From NCBI RefSeq assembly GCF_004322775.1, contig NZ_CP036403.1, forward strand, positions 2,170,001 to 2,234,000: a stretch of 64,000 bases of DNA, given 5' to 3'. Positions within the stretch are counted from its first letter, which is position 1. The number at the start of each line of letters is the position of its first letter. The position numbers and the translations under genes are program-made. This document shows, piece by piece, positions 29,359 through 37,771 of this stretch. Source of the stretch: Ornithinimicrobium sufpigmenti. Its GTDB lineage: Bacteria; Actinomycetota; Actinomycetes; Actinomycetales; Dermatophilaceae. Below the pieces are notes generated by a model. The model was given only the letters and a program-made list of their open reading frames with translations. It ran no database searches and was not told the origin of the DNA.

Positions 29359-30087
29359 ATGATGGGGCACGGGACGGTCCGGCACGGGCTGCGCAGCAGG
29401 GGAGTGGTGGTCATCGGTGCGGGGCTCATCCTGCCGCTCCTGCTGGCTGCGTGCGGCGACGGGGCAGGCGCCGGCACCGGCGACGACGCCGGCAGTCGCA
29501 GTGACGTGGCGACCGCGGTGGACGCGTCGGCGGAGGCCGACGGGGTGCCCGAGCTGCACCAGGCGGTGCTGGCGGACGACCACGACCGGGTGGTGGAGCT
29601 GCTCGCCGGCGGTGCCGACCCCGACGAGACCGGGCCGGACGGCGCCACCGCGCTGCACCTGGCGGCCTTCAGCAGCAACCCGGCCCACCTGACCTCCCTG
29701 CTGGAGGCCGGTGCCAACCCCGACGAGCCGCATGCGGTGACGGGCGCCAGCGCGCTGGACCAGGCGGTGCTGAACGCCACCGACGAGCCGTTCTACCTGC
29801 TGCTGGAGGCCGGGGCGGATCCGGCTGTGACGGACAAGAACGGCGGCACGCCGCTGCACACCGCCGCCCGCACCAACGCGGGGTGGGCCATCCTGGCGCT
29901 GCTGGAGGCTGGCGCGGACCCGTCGGCCGAGACCGGCGGCCGGACCTTCCAGGACGACTACTGGGGCTACAACCCGGCGATCCTCAACGACCGGGCGCGC
30001 ACGGAGCGGGCCCAGCTGATCGAGTGGCTGGAGGCGCACGACATACCTGTCGACCCCCGCGCCGGGCAGTTCCGCGAGGAGGGTTGA
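29359..30087 (+). CDS. Ankyrin-repeat lipoprotein (first of two)
   Basis: The 242-residue protein has a lipoprotein signal ending in LPLLLAAC with C32 as the lipidated residue, a Gly/Asp spacer, then four or five ankyrin repeats from about residue 64 (DGATALHLAAFSSNPAHLTSLLEAGANPDE, NGGTPLHTAARTNAGWAILALLEAGADPSA). The C-terminal cap FQDDYWGYNPAILNDRARTERAQ is shared with the next gene. It should sit on the outer face of the membrane and bind a protein. It ends one base before the second ankyrin gene. ATG codons at 29359 and 29362 are both possible. Confidence 0.88.
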   Translation: MMGHGTVRHGLRSRGVVVIGAGLILPLLLAACGDGAGAGTGDDAGSRSDVATAVDASAEADGVPELHQAVLADDHDRVVELLAGGADPDETGPDGATALHLAAFSSNPAHLTSLLEAGANPDEPHAVTGASALDQAVLNATDEPFYLLLEAGADPAVTDKNGGTPLHTAARTNAGWAILALLEAGADPSAETGGRTFQDDYWGYNPAILNDRARTERAQLIEWLEAHDIPVDPRAGQFREEG

Positions 30088-30088
30088 G

Positions 30089-30850
30089 GTGCGCGTCTGG
30101 ACCATGGCGATGAGTGTCCTGCTGGCGATGACGGTGTCGGCCTGCCAGCTCCTGGGCGGTGGCGGCACCGGCAGGGACGTGACGCAGCACTTCGACGACG
30201 CCTCGGCGCAGGAGCTGGCGCGGGCCGTCTCCAGCGGCGACCGTGACGGCATCCGCGACCTGGTCGCGGCCGGCAGCCCGGTCGACGCGGTGGGCAAGGA
30301 GGGCGTGACGATGCTGCAGTGGGCGGTCTTCGAGGGTCAGCACGGAGCCCTGTCCACGCTGCTGGACCTGGGGGCCGACGTCGAGCAGCACGGGCTCGGC
30401 GGGTCGACCGTGCTGCACACCGCAGCCCAGGCGCCGGACGTGTGGTTCCTGGACACCCTGCTCGAGACCGGGGTCGACCCTGATCTGAGGCACGCCGTGA
30501 CCGAAGAGACCCCGCTGCAGGCCGCGACGGGGATGGGCACGGACGAGAACTTCAGGCTGTTGCTGAAGCATGACGCCGACGTGCGGCTGGCCGACCGCAA
30601 CAGGACCACGGCACTGCACCTGGCGGCCATGCTGAACGCCGGCAGCCAGGTCCTGGCGCTCCTGGACCGGGGCGCGGACCCCCTGGCCGTGGACCGGGTG
30701 GGCGCCACCTTCCAGGACTACTTCTGGACCACCAACCCCAACATCATGCACGACCGGGCCCTGCGCGAGCGTCGCAAGGTCGCGGACTGGCTCACCGCTC
30801 GGGACATCCCGCTGCACGAGGACGCCGCCTGGCAGAAGGACAAGTCCTAG
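30089..30850 (+). CDS. Ankyrin-repeat lipoprotein (second of two)
   Basis: This 253-residue paralogue of the preceding protein has a lipobox TVSAC with C19, and ankyrin repeats from about residue 45 (EGVTMLQWAVFEGQHGALSTLLDLGADVEQ, NRTTALHLAAMLNAGSQVLALLDRGADPLA). The C-terminal cap is again FQDYFWTTNPNIMHDRALRERRK. Start is GTG one base after the upstream stop, with GAGGAGG just before. The pair probably arose by tandem duplication and may form a heteromer or bind two forms of one ligand. Confidence 0.88.
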   Translation: MRVWTMAMSVLLAMTVSACQLLGGGGTGRDVTQHFDDASAQELARAVSSGDRDGIRDLVAAGSPVDAVGKEGVTMLQWAVFEGQHGALSTLLDLGADVEQHGLGGSTVLHTAAQAPDVWFLDTLLETGVDPDLRHAVTEETPLQAATGMGTDENFRLLLKHDADVRLADRNRTTALHLAAMLNAGSQVLALLDRGADPLAVDRVGATFQDYFWTTNPNIMHDRALRERRKVADWLTARDIPLHEDAAWQKDKS

Positions 30851-30876
30851 GACATGACACCGCACACAGCACCCTC

Positions 30877-30912
30877 AGCCCTGACAGCCCCGAGAGCCCC
30901 GAGAGCCCTGAC
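30877..30912. repeat. Four 9-bp tandem units
   Basis: AGCCCTGAC, AGCCCCGAG, AGCCCCGAG and AGCCCTGAC lie head to tail at 30877-30912 between the second ankyrin gene and the cupin gene. No coding role is seen. They are short and probably slippage-derived. Confidence 0.75.
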
Positions 30913-30972
30913 AGCTTCGCTTCGCCTGACACCGCTGCGGCAGGCACCGCAGCCTTCCGGTTGGATAGCCCG

Positions 30973-31383
30973 ATGAGCACTGCACCCGACCCCCGGTCCG
31001 CCACTCCCGTCCGGGTCATCCCCGACACCGCGCTGCAGCCGGGGGACCCCACACCCGGTATGTCGCGCCGGGTCGCCGGCCACGAGCAGGGGATGTGGAC
31101 GGGCACGGTGGACACCGAGCCCGGCGCCGTCAGCGGTTGGCACCACCACGGCGAGCACGAGACGACGCTGTACGTGGTCTCGGGCCGGATGCGTCTGGAG
31201 TCCGGGCCCGACGGCCAGGACGTGGTCGAGGCCGGCCCGGGCGACTTCATCCGGGTGCCCGCCGGCGCCGTGCACCGGGAGTCGAACCCCTCCGGTGAGC
31301 CGGCCCGCGCGGTCATCGTCCGCTGCGGCACCGGTGCCCCGACCATCAACGTCGACGGGCCTGCGGGCCCGACCCCACCCTGA
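30973..31383 (+). CDS. Cupin-domain protein
   Basis: The 136-residue protein is a single small cupin: metal-binding motif GWHHHGEHETTLYVVSG (histidines 57-59 and 62, E63) and the second motif PGDFIRVPAGAVHRESN. Cupins of this size are dioxygenase-like or sugar-binding regulators of diverse function; no substrate is inferred. ATG at 30973 is preferred to a TTG at 30961. The 3' end lies 57 bases before the flotillin gene. Confidence 0.85.
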   Translation: MSTAPDPRSATPVRVIPDTALQPGDPTPGMSRRVAGHEQGMWTGTVDTEPGAVSGWHHHGEHETTLYVVSGRMRLESGPDGQDVVEAGPGDFIRVPAGAVHRESNPSGEPARAVIVRCGTGAPTINVDGPAGPTPP

Positions 31384-31440
31384 CCGAACCCGAACCACAC
31401 GCCTGACCGCAAACAGACCACATACAGACCTAGGAATCCC

Positions 31441-33042
31441 ATGGAACTCGCCGCCCCCGTCATCATCACCGTCATCGTGGTGGTGGCGCTGCTCGTCCTG
31501 GCCCTCATCGCCGCGGTCTACGCCAAGGCCCGGTTCAAGATCGCCACCCCCGACGAGGCCCTCATCATCACCGGGCGCAAGAGCGGCACCCCGGTGATCA
31601 ACCCCGAGACGGGGGAGGAGAGCACCGACCTGTCCGGCCAGCGGGTGGTCATCGGTGGGGGCACCCTCGTCAAACCCATCTTCGAGCAGGTGGCCCGGCT
31701 CTCGCTGGCCTCCCAGAGCTTCTCGGTGACCGCCGAGGACGCCACCACCAAGAGCGGTGTCGGGGTGACCCTGCGCAGTATCGCTGTCGTCAAGGTGGGC
31801 GGGACCGAGCGGATGGTGCGGGCCGCTGCCCAGCGCTTCGCCGGCCGCAGCCAGGAGCAGGTCATCGAGCAGCAGACCAGCGAGGTGCTCGTGGGTGTGC
31901 TCCGCACCATCGCGGGGACGCTGACCGTGGAGTCGATCCTCTACGAACGCCAGGACTTCTCCAAGGAGGTCAAGGACATCGCGGTCCCGATGCTCGCCGA
32001 GCGCGGCCTGGTCCTGGAGAACTTCGAGATCCAGACCGTCGAGGACTCCGGGGACTACATCCGCAACCTGGGCCGGCCCCGGGCGGCCGCGGTGTCCCGC
32101 GACGCCGAGATCGCCGAGGCCCAGGCCCGGCAGGCGAGCACCGAGCGCTCCAACGAGGCTGCCGTGCAGATCGCGGAGTCGAACAAGGCGCTGGCCCTGC
32201 GCAACGCCCAGATCGCCCGCGAGACCGCCCAGGCCCAGGCCGAGGCCGAAGCCGCGAAGGAGCGGGCCGAGGCGGAGGCCCAGCAGGAGGTGCTGGTGCA
32301 GCAGGAGCTGGTCGCCCAGAACCGCGCCGCCCTGCGCGAGCAGGAGCTGCAGACCGAGGTGCGCAAGCCGGCGGAGGCACGCAAGTACGAGGCGGCCCAG
32401 GAGGCCGACGCACGCAAGTACGCCGCCGAGCAGGAGGCCGAGGCGGCCAAGACGACCGCCATCCGTCAGGCCGAGGCCGAGGCTCAGCGCACCACCGCCC
32501 AGGCCGACGCGGAGGCAGCGGCGCTGCGGGCCCGGGCCGAGGCCGCCCTGGTCGAGCAGCAGCGCCGTGCGGAGGGTGAGCTGGCCCTGGCGCGGGCCGA
32601 GGCCGACGGTGTGCGGGCACGTGGTGAGGCGGAGGCCGTGGCCGAGCGGGCCAAGGGTGAGGCGCGCGGTGCGGCCATCAAGGCCGAGGCCGACGCCTAC
32701 CAGGCCTTCCCCGAGTCGGCCCGCCTGCAGATGGTGCTGGACGCGCTGCCGAAGATGGCCCAGCCCTACGCCGACGCGCTCGGCAGCATCGACGACATCA
32801 CGGTCATCGACAGGGACGGTGCCTCGCGGCTCAGCGGTCAGGTCTCCACCGGGGTGCAGGAGCTGCGCGCCCTGCTCAAGGCCCAGACGGGCATCGACCT
32901 GCTGGATCTGGCGCGTGGGCGCGGGGTCCAGGGGCACCAGGCCGGCGTCTCGGGGCCGTCGTCCTCCGAGGGTGCACAGGACGGGGAGCAGGCCGGCCCG
33001 CCGGCCGAGGCCGACGAGGTCGAGGCCGCGCACCCCAGCTGA
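31441..33042 (+). CDS. Flotillin-like SPFH-domain protein
   Basis: Flotillins organise membrane microdomains. The 533-residue product has one N-terminal membrane segment (residues 5-28), an SPFH/PHB domain near 35-200, then a long coiled coil of Ala/Glu/Arg/Gln heptads (about 205-420) and a flotillin C-terminal region ALPKMAQPYADALGSIDDITVID. This matches Bacillus FloT/YuaG. The C-terminal 50 residues are disordered. The nearest ribosome site is AGGAA, 6 to 10 bases before ATG. Confidence 0.92.
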   Translation: MELAAPVIITVIVVVALLVLALIAAVYAKARFKIATPDEALIITGRKSGTPVINPETGEESTDLSGQRVVIGGGTLVKPIFEQVARLSLASQSFSVTAEDATTKSGVGVTLRSIAVVKVGGTERMVRAAAQRFAGRSQEQVIEQQTSEVLVGVLRTIAGTLTVESILYERQDFSKEVKDIAVPMLAERGLVLENFEIQTVEDSGDYIRNLGRPRAAAVSRDAEIAEAQARQASTERSNEAAVQIAESNKALALRNAQIARETAQAQAEAEAAKERAEAEAQQEVLVQQELVAQNRAALREQELQTEVRKPAEARKYEAAQEADARKYAAEQEAEAAKTTAIRQAEAEAQRTTAQADAEAAALRARAEAALVEQQRRAEGELALARAEADGVRARGEAEAVAERAKGEARGAAIKAEADAYQAFPESARLQMVLDALPKMAQPYADALGSIDDITVIDRDGASRLSGQVSTGVQELRALLKAQTGIDLLDLARGRGVQGHQAGVSGPSSSEGAQDGEQAGPPAEADEVEAAHPS

Positions 33043-33097
33043 CGCCGAGGCCGGCCAGGAGCGGTGCGGGTATGCCGCTCCTGGCCGGTGCCCATCC

Positions 33098-33676
33098 TCA
33101 GGCAGGCGGCGGGACCCACGAGGGATCCCGGCCGATGAAGCCCACGAGCCGGTCCTGCACGGGCGCGTCGTCGGGCACCGGGACCGCTGGTCCGAACTGA
33201 CCCGAGCTGCGCATGACCTGCTCCATCGGCCGCATACCGGAGAGGAGCTCGGCGCAGAAGGCCGGGTCGAGCGCGGGATCCTGGCCGGAGGCCTGGCTGA
33301 GGTCCCAGGTGTGCAGGAAGACGTCGGCGGTGTAGAAGCGGTCGACCGCGGCACCCAGCGGCAGCTCGGGCAGGCGGGGGTGGGCGAAGCGCCCGGCCAC
33401 GGCCTCCGGGTCGTCGAGCAGCGCCTGCACCGCCTGGGTCCGACGCTCCCACGCGGCCACGGGGTCCTCGTCGACGTCCGGCACCGGGTCCAGCCGGTGG
33501 GCGCTGCCGGTGGCGAGGAAAGCCGGGAACCAGTCCAGCAGGTGGCGGACGACGTCCCGGGCGGTCCACTCGGCCACGGGGCTCGGGGCGTCCCAGTCGC
33601 GCACGCCCCGGACCCGTGCGGAGAAGTCGGCAGCCACGGCGCGGTGCCGGCCGGCCGGGTCCGTGGCCGGGCCCAC
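33098..33676 (-). CDS. TIGR03086-family (DinB/MDMPI-like) protein
   Basis: The 192-residue protein belongs to the actinobacterial TIGR03086 group with a mycothiol-dependent maleylpyruvate isomerase N-terminal fold. Features are WTARDVVRHLLDWFPAF, the histidine in DVFLHTWDLSQASG and the typical Asp in that motif. Members bind metal and may use mycothiol, but the reaction here is unknown. The GTG start is 2 bases from the end of the SRPBCC gene, so it is the third gene of the ArsR operon. Confidence 0.82.
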   Translation of the reverse strand: MGPATDPAGRHRAVAADFSARVRGVRDWDAPSPVAEWTARDVVRHLLDWFPAFLATGSAHRLDPVPDVDEDPVAAWERRTQAVQALLDDPEAVAGRFAHPRLPELPLGAAVDRFYTADVFLHTWDLSQASGQDPALDPAFCAELLSGMRPMEQVMRSSGQFGPAVPVPDDAPVQDRLVGFIGRDPSWVPPPA

Positions 33677-33678
33677 GC

Positions 33679-34185
33679 TCAGACCAGCCCGTCGGAGATC
33701 AGCTGGTCGAGCTTGTCGTAGCCGTCCTGCACGCCGGACTCCATACCGGAGGCGAGCATGGCGTCACGGCCCTCGAAGCTGTCGCCCAGGGAGAAGCAGC
33801 GCAGCCGGGTCCAGCCGTCACCGAGGTCCTCGAAGCGCAGGGTCTCCAGGGCGATGGCCTCGGGCATCTCCTCCCAGCAGAAGGTCTGCACGATGCGGTC
33901 CTCCGCCACGTGGGGGAAGGTGCCTCGGAAGGCGTACTCCTCCTCACCGCGGACGTTGAGGAAGCGGTAGGACCCCAGCGTGCGGCAGTCCCAGTGGTCG
34001 ATCCGGGTGGTCATCTCCCGCGGTCCGATCCAGCGGGCGAACAGCTCCGGGTCGGTATGCGCCCGCAGCAGCTGCGCGGGCGTGGCGCGGAAGTCGCGGG
34101 TGATGTGGATGGCCACGGTGGGGTCGGGAGTGATCGCGGCCCGCTCGTAGCGGGTGGTGGCGGGGGTGGCGTCGATGGTGCTCAT
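33679..34185 (-). CDS. SRPBCC (AHSA1-like) protein
   Basis: The 168-residue protein has an SRPBCC/AHSA1 fold: AIHITRDFRATPAQLLRAHTDPELFARWIGP, GSYRFLN and TFCWEEMPEAIALETLRFEDLGDGWTRL are characteristic. Such proteins bind hydrophobic ligands and often sit downstream of an ArsR repressor in actinobacteria, as here. The ATG at 34185 overlaps the ArsR stop (ATGA). Confidence 0.88.
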   Translation of the reverse strand: MSTIDATPATTRYERAAITPDPTVAIHITRDFRATPAQLLRAHTDPELFARWIGPREMTTRIDHWDCRTLGSYRFLNVRGEEEYAFRGTFPHVAEDRIVQTFCWEEMPEAIALETLRFEDLGDGWTRLRCFSLGDSFEGRDAMLASGMESGVQDGYDKLDQLISDGLV

Positions 34186-34535
34186 GATGCGGCTTCCTCC
34201 TCGGAGGCGGGTGACGGGTCTTGCAGGTCCGCCAGGACGGCGTCGAGACGCTGGTAGCGCTCCTCGACCTGGCGTTGGTAGCGCTCGATCCACTTGCGCA
34301 TGAGGTCGAAGACCTCCGGCTGCAGGTGGACCGGGCGCCGTTGGGCGTCCCGGCTCCGGGTGACCATCCCGGCGTCCTCGAGGACCTTCAGGTGCTTGGA
34401 GACCGCCTGGACGCTGACCTCGTAGGGCGCTGCGAGCTCGCCGACCGTGGCATCACCGGTCGAGAGGCGGGCGACGATGTCCCGGCGGGTGGGGTCGGCC
34501 AGAGCGGCGAAGACCTGGGACAGACGATCGGTCAC
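34182..34535 (-). CDS. ArsR-family repressor
   Basis: The 117-residue protein is a winged-helix ArsR regulator: ALADPTRRDIVARLSTGDATVGELAAPYEVSVQAVSKHLKVLEDAGMV. No metal-binding cysteines are present, so it is not an arsenic sensor; these members usually sense something handled by the SRPBCC partner. GTG at 34535 was chosen because upstream in-frame codons run into the operator. The gene is likely auto-repressed through the two palindromes at 34553-34613. Confidence 0.9.
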   Translation of the reverse strand: MTDRLSQVFAALADPTRRDIVARLSTGDATVGELAAPYEVSVQAVSKHLKVLEDAGMVTRSRDAQRRPVHLQPEVFDLMRKWIERYQRQVEERYQRLDAVLADLQDPSPASEEEAAS

Positions 34536-34552
34536 GGGGAGCCCTTTCTTTG

Positions 34553-34613
34553 TCAACCTTGCGGTTGAATAAGGGTAGCGCGCCCTTCGGGCGGTCGTCA
34601 ACCATTCGGTTGA
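34553..34613 (-). promoter_or_regulatory. ArsR promoter with two TCAACC-N4-GGTTGA operators
   Basis: Two perfect palindromes, TCAACC-TTGC-GGTTGA (34553-34568) and TCAACC-ATTC-GGTTGA (34598-34613), lie with centres 45 bases apart. On the minus strand TTGACG (34601-34596) and TACCCT (34577-34572) form a -35/-10 pair with an 18-base spacer. The upstream operator covers the -35 and the downstream one lies at the start of transcription, an arrangement suited to ArsR auto-repression. Confidence 0.85.
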
Positions 34614-34748
34614 ATACCCGGCGTCCTAGCGAGCATCCACCTCTCAGCCTGGCGGGCACGAGAAGGCATCGCGATGTGCCATGTTGCGAGGCGCGCGTAC
34701 CCGTCTGAGATGGTGGGAGCACCGTTCCCGTCCCAGGAGGAGAGCACC

Positions 34749-35192
34749 ATGATGACCAAGCAGCAGGCCGCCGAGATCGTCCGCGAGGCGCAGTTCCGGA
34801 CCGGCACGCCCTGGCACCGGATCGCCGAGGCCATCGGTCGGCCTGCCGTGTGGACCGTCGCGGCACTGCTCGGACAGCACCCGATGAGCGCGGAGGAGGC
34901 GGGCAAGGCCGGAGAGCTGCTCGGGCTGAAGGACGACGTGGTGCAGGCGCTGCAGCGGCAGCCCTACCGCGGGTCGGGCAGGCAGGAGGTCCCGACCGAC
35001 CCGACGATCTACCGGCTCTACGAGGCCGTGGACGTCTACGGCGCAGCCATCAAGGAGCTGATCCACGAGGAGTTCGGCGACGGCATCATGAGTGCCATCA
35101 ACTTCAAGGTGGACGTGCAGCGCCGCCCCGACCCCTCCGGCGACCGGGTCGTCATCACCCTGGACGGGAAGTTCCTCGACTACAACTGGTGA
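34749..35192 (+). CDS. cynS: Cyanate hydratase (cyanase)
   Basis: Cyanase converts cyanate plus bicarbonate to ammonia and carbon dioxide. The 147-residue product matches the decameric enzyme, with catalytic residues R89, E92 and S115 in IYRLYEAVDVYG and GDGIMSAINFK, corresponding to E. coli R96, E99 and S122. ATG 34749 follows AGGAGGAGAG. The upstream 10-bp palindrome CATCGCGATG at 34667-34676 could be an operator. No CynR or CynT partner is adjacent; it appears as a single gene. Confidence 0.95.
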   Translation: MMTKQQAAEIVREAQFRTGTPWHRIAEAIGRPAVWTVAALLGQHPMSAEEAGKAGELLGLKDDVVQALQRQPYRGSGRQEVPTDPTIYRLYEAVDVYGAAIKELIHEEFGDGIMSAINFKVDVQRRPDPSGDRVVITLDGKFLDYNW

Positions 35193-35256
35193 CTGCCGGT
35201 GACGGGCAGGTGTGGGACGCTGAGACGGTCCGACACCCAGACCGTGTAGGGAACCC

Positions 35257-36084
35257 GTGACCCGCCAGCTGCGCATCACCCGAGCCAACGCCCAGTACCA
35301 GCAGTGGCGGGCGCTCCTGGACAACCGGACGAAGCGACAGCGGGCCGGCGAGTTCCTGGTGCAGGGCGTCCGGCCCATCACGCTGGCGGTCCAGCACGGC
35401 TGGCCGGTGCGCGCGCTGATCCACGACGCCGGACGCAGCCCGTCCCGTTGGGCTCAGGACCTGATGGCCCGGGCCGGGGGAGCGCGGGTGGCCATGGTCC
35501 CTGAGCTTCTGCGTGAGCTGGGCGGCAAGGACGCGGAGGTGCCCGAGGTCGTCGCCGTGGTCGAGCTGCCCGAGGACGACCTGGGTCGAATCCGCGTAGG
35601 CCCGCACTTCCTCGGCGCGGTCTTCGACCGCCCGGGGAGCCCCGGCAACATCGGCACCATGTTGCGCTCCCTCGACGCGTTCGGGGGAGCGGGACTGGTG
35701 ACGACCGGCCATGCCAGCGACCCCTACGATCCGCGCGCCGTGCGCGCCTCGACCGGGTCCCTCTTCGCGGTCCCGGTCGTGCGAGCCAGGTCACACCGTG
35801 AGGTTCTCGACTGGGTCGCACGCGTGCGCGAGGGTCAGGTGCCGCTCCAGGTGCTGGGGACGGATGAGGACGGCGCCGTCGAGATCACCGATGCCGACCT
35901 CACCGGGCCGACCCTGATGGTGATCGGCAACGAGACCAGCGGACTGAGCGCGGGCTGGCAGGAGGCGTGCGACGTGACCGTGCGGATCCCGATGGCGGGC
36001 TCGGCCAGCTCGCTCAACGCCGCCAGTGCGGCGACTGTCGTCCTGTACGAGGCCGCCCGCCAGCGGAGGACCCAGACTCGGTAG
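35257..36084 (+). CDS. TrmH/SpoU-family RNA 2'-O-methyltransferase
   Basis: The 275-residue protein has the SPOUT signature: FDRPGSPGNIGTMLRSLDAFG, VIGNETSGL and IPMAGSASSLNAASAATVVLYE, which bind SAM through the trefoil knot. An N-terminal substrate-binding domain precedes it. It methylates the 2'-O of an rRNA or tRNA nucleotide; the target cannot be read. GTG start at 35257 gives the usual beginning TRQLRITRANAQYQQW. A hairpin lies 92 bases after the stop, shared with the metQ end. Confidence 0.9.
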   Translation: MTRQLRITRANAQYQQWRALLDNRTKRQRAGEFLVQGVRPITLAVQHGWPVRALIHDAGRSPSRWAQDLMARAGGARVAMVPELLRELGGKDAEVPEVVAVVELPEDDLGRIRVGPHFLGAVFDRPGSPGNIGTMLRSLDAFGGAGLVTTGHASDPYDPRAVRASTGSLFAVPVVRARSHREVLDWVARVREGQVPLQVLGTDEDGAVEITDADLTGPTLMVIGNETSGLSAGWQEACDVTVRIPMAGSASSLNAASAATVVLYEAARQRRTQTR

Positions 36085-36176
36085 GAGGGCGGTATCCGCC
36101 TCGAGACAAGAGGCCGGTCGGTGGACGCTGTGGGGGCCACCTCGCTGCGCGCGTCCTCCGGGCGGTGATGGAGGGT

Positions 36177-36216
36177 CGGGCGGGTGCCGGCATCCGTGCT
36201 GCCGCTCACCCGCCCG
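36177..36216. terminator. Hairpin between the TrmH gene and metQ
   Basis: A 10-bp inverted repeat (arms 36177-36186 and 36207-36216) with a 20-base loop sits between the two convergent genes and could stop transcription from both sides. It is weaker than the other hairpins here. Confidence 0.5.
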
Positions 36217-36231
36217 GAACCGGTGGAACCC

Positions 36232-37077
36232 TTACTGCAGCTCCTCCGGGATCCACCACAGACCGTCGTTGTTCTCTTCCATGTACGTGGCGAACTCCTC
36301 GGAGTGGTAGGCGTTCACGATCGCCTGGGCCCAGGGCTCCTCCGCGTTCTCCTCCTTGACGACAACCTGGAGGACGAGGTGGTCGAGGATGTCCTCGGTC
36401 GCCAGTGCCGTGGCCGGGTCGATGCCGGCGTTGTAGACGATCGAGCCGGTGATGACGATGTAGTCGAAGTCGACGCTGGCGGGCGGGATGGTCAGCGACC
36501 GCATCTCGGTGATGTCGAGATCGTGCGGGTTGGCCACGATGTCGTTGCCCGTCACCGCCGTGGGGTCGGCCGACTCGTCGAGCTCGATCCAGCCGATCTT
36601 CTCCAGAAGCAGGTAGGCGCGCGCCATGTTCGAGGCGTCGTTGGGTACCGCCACCGTGGCGCCCTGGGGCACGTCGTCGAGGCTGTCGTGGCGATCGGAG
36701 TAGATGCCCGCCGGGACCGTGGGGATCGGGGTGATCGGGACCAGGTCGCCGTCGTTCTCGGCGTTGAAGGCCTCCAGGTAGGCGGTGTGCTGCTCGACGT
36801 TGAAGTCGACGTCGCCGTCGTTCAGGGCGATGTCGGCGGTGAGGAGGTCGGACACGTCCTGGCTCTGCAGCGTGTAGCCCTCCTCCTCGAGGATCGGGGC
36901 GACGGCGTCCTCGAAGAGCTCGGTGTAGGGCCCCTGGGACTTGCTGTAGGTGATCGTCGTCTTCTCACCCGACGCGTCGTCATCGCCGGAGTCCAGGGTC
37001 CCGGGTGCGGCGCACGCACCGAGGATGAGCGCCAAGGGCAGGGCGCCGGCGAGGGTGACGGTGTGGATCTTCTTCAT
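36232..37077 (-). CDS. metQ: MetQ/NlpA-family substrate-binding lipoprotein
   Basis: The 281-residue lipoprotein has a signal peptide with lipobox LILGAC and C22, then the NlpA/MetQ fold (TITYSKSQGPYTELFEDAVAPILEEEGY, NDGDVDFNVEQHTAYLEAFN, VPNDASNMARAYLLLEKIGWIEL). MetQ binds methionine outside the membrane and delivers it to MetNI. Related members bind other sulfur amino acids. It is the last gene of the metN-metI-metQ operon, 25 bases after metI. G+C looks lower than in flanking genes. Confidence 0.92.
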   Translation of the reverse strand: MKKIHTVTLAGALPLALILGACAAPGTLDSGDDDASGEKTTITYSKSQGPYTELFEDAVAPILEEEGYTLQSQDVSDLLTADIALNDGDVDFNVEQHTAYLEAFNAENDGDLVPITPIPTVPAGIYSDRHDSLDDVPQGATVAVPNDASNMARAYLLLEKIGWIELDESADPTAVTGNDIVANPHDLDITEMRSLTIPPASVDFDYIVITGSIVYNAGIDPATALATEDILDHLVLQVVVKEENAEEPWAQAIVNAYHSEEFATYMEENNDGLWWIPEELQ

Positions 37078-37102
37078 GCTTGAAGCGTTCCTTTTCTGTT
37101 GA

Positions 37103-37771
37103 TCAGCGAGGGTCGCGCAGCCGGCGGGACAGGTAGTTGCCCGCGGCCTGCATCAGCTGGACGAAAATGATCAGGATGATGACGGTGAACACCATGAGTG
37201 GTGTGTTGAACCGTTCTCGGCCGTAGGTGAGCGCCAGGTCGCCCACACCGCCGCCTCCGCCGTACCCGGCCATGGCGGTGGCGCCCAGGAGCCCGACGAC
37301 GCTCGTCGTCAGGGCGAGCACGATGGAGCTGTAGGCCTCAGGCAGGAGGAAGCGGCGCACGATCTGGGCGTTGCTGGCGCCCATCGCCTTGGCCGCCTCC
37401 AGCACGCCGGGGGAGACCTCGAGCAGGCTGGCCTCGACCATGCGCGCGATGAACGGCGCGATGTAGACGATGAGGGGGACCAGGGCCGCGCGGCTGCCCA
37501 CGCTGGTACCGACGATCATCCGGGTGATCGGCATCATCGCGACGAGCAGGATGATGAACGGGATGCTGCGCACGATGTTGATCGTCACGTTGACCGCGGC
37601 GTACGTCACGTGGTTCTCCATGAGCCCGCCGCGGCGGCTGAGTACCAGCGTCAGAGCCAGCCCGATCCCGATGACGGTGCCGAAGAGCATCCCCCAGCCG
37701 AGCATGTAGACGGTCTGGGCACCGGCCAGCGTCAGCTGGTCGACGGTGACGCCGAAGATCTCCCGCTCCAC
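37103..37771 (-). CDS. metI: Methionine-type ABC transporter permease
   Basis: The 222-residue protein has five membrane segments and the ABC permease EAA loop EAAKAMGASNAQIVRRFLLPEA, with the MetI-like features NIVRSIPFIILLVAMMP and YGGGGGVGDLALTYGRERF. It works with MetN and MetQ. GTG at 37771 overlaps the metN stop by one base. Confidence 0.95.
   Translation of the reverse strand: MEREIFGVTVDQLTLAGAQTVYMLGWGMLFGTVIGIGLALTLVLSRRGGLMENHVTYAAVNVTINIVRSIPFIILLVAMMPITRMIVGTSVGSRAALVPLIVYIAPFIARMVEASLLEVSPGVLEAAKAMGASNAQIVRRFLLPEAYSSIVLALTTSVVGLLGATAMAGYGGGGGVGDLALTYGRERFNTPLMVFTVIILIIFVQLMQAAGNYLSRRLRDPR

Noticed and set aside
29359..30850. Ankyrin proteins as immunity factors for a secreted toxin
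   Set aside because: No toxin or secretion-system gene is adjacent; both neighbours are a transporter and a cupin.
30961..30972. TTG start for the cupin gene
   Set aside because: ATG at 30973 is better and the added residues (MDSP) are not conserved-looking.
36121..36231. A small gene between the TrmH gene and metQ
   Set aside because: No frame has a convincing start with ribosome site; the region holds only a terminator-like stem.
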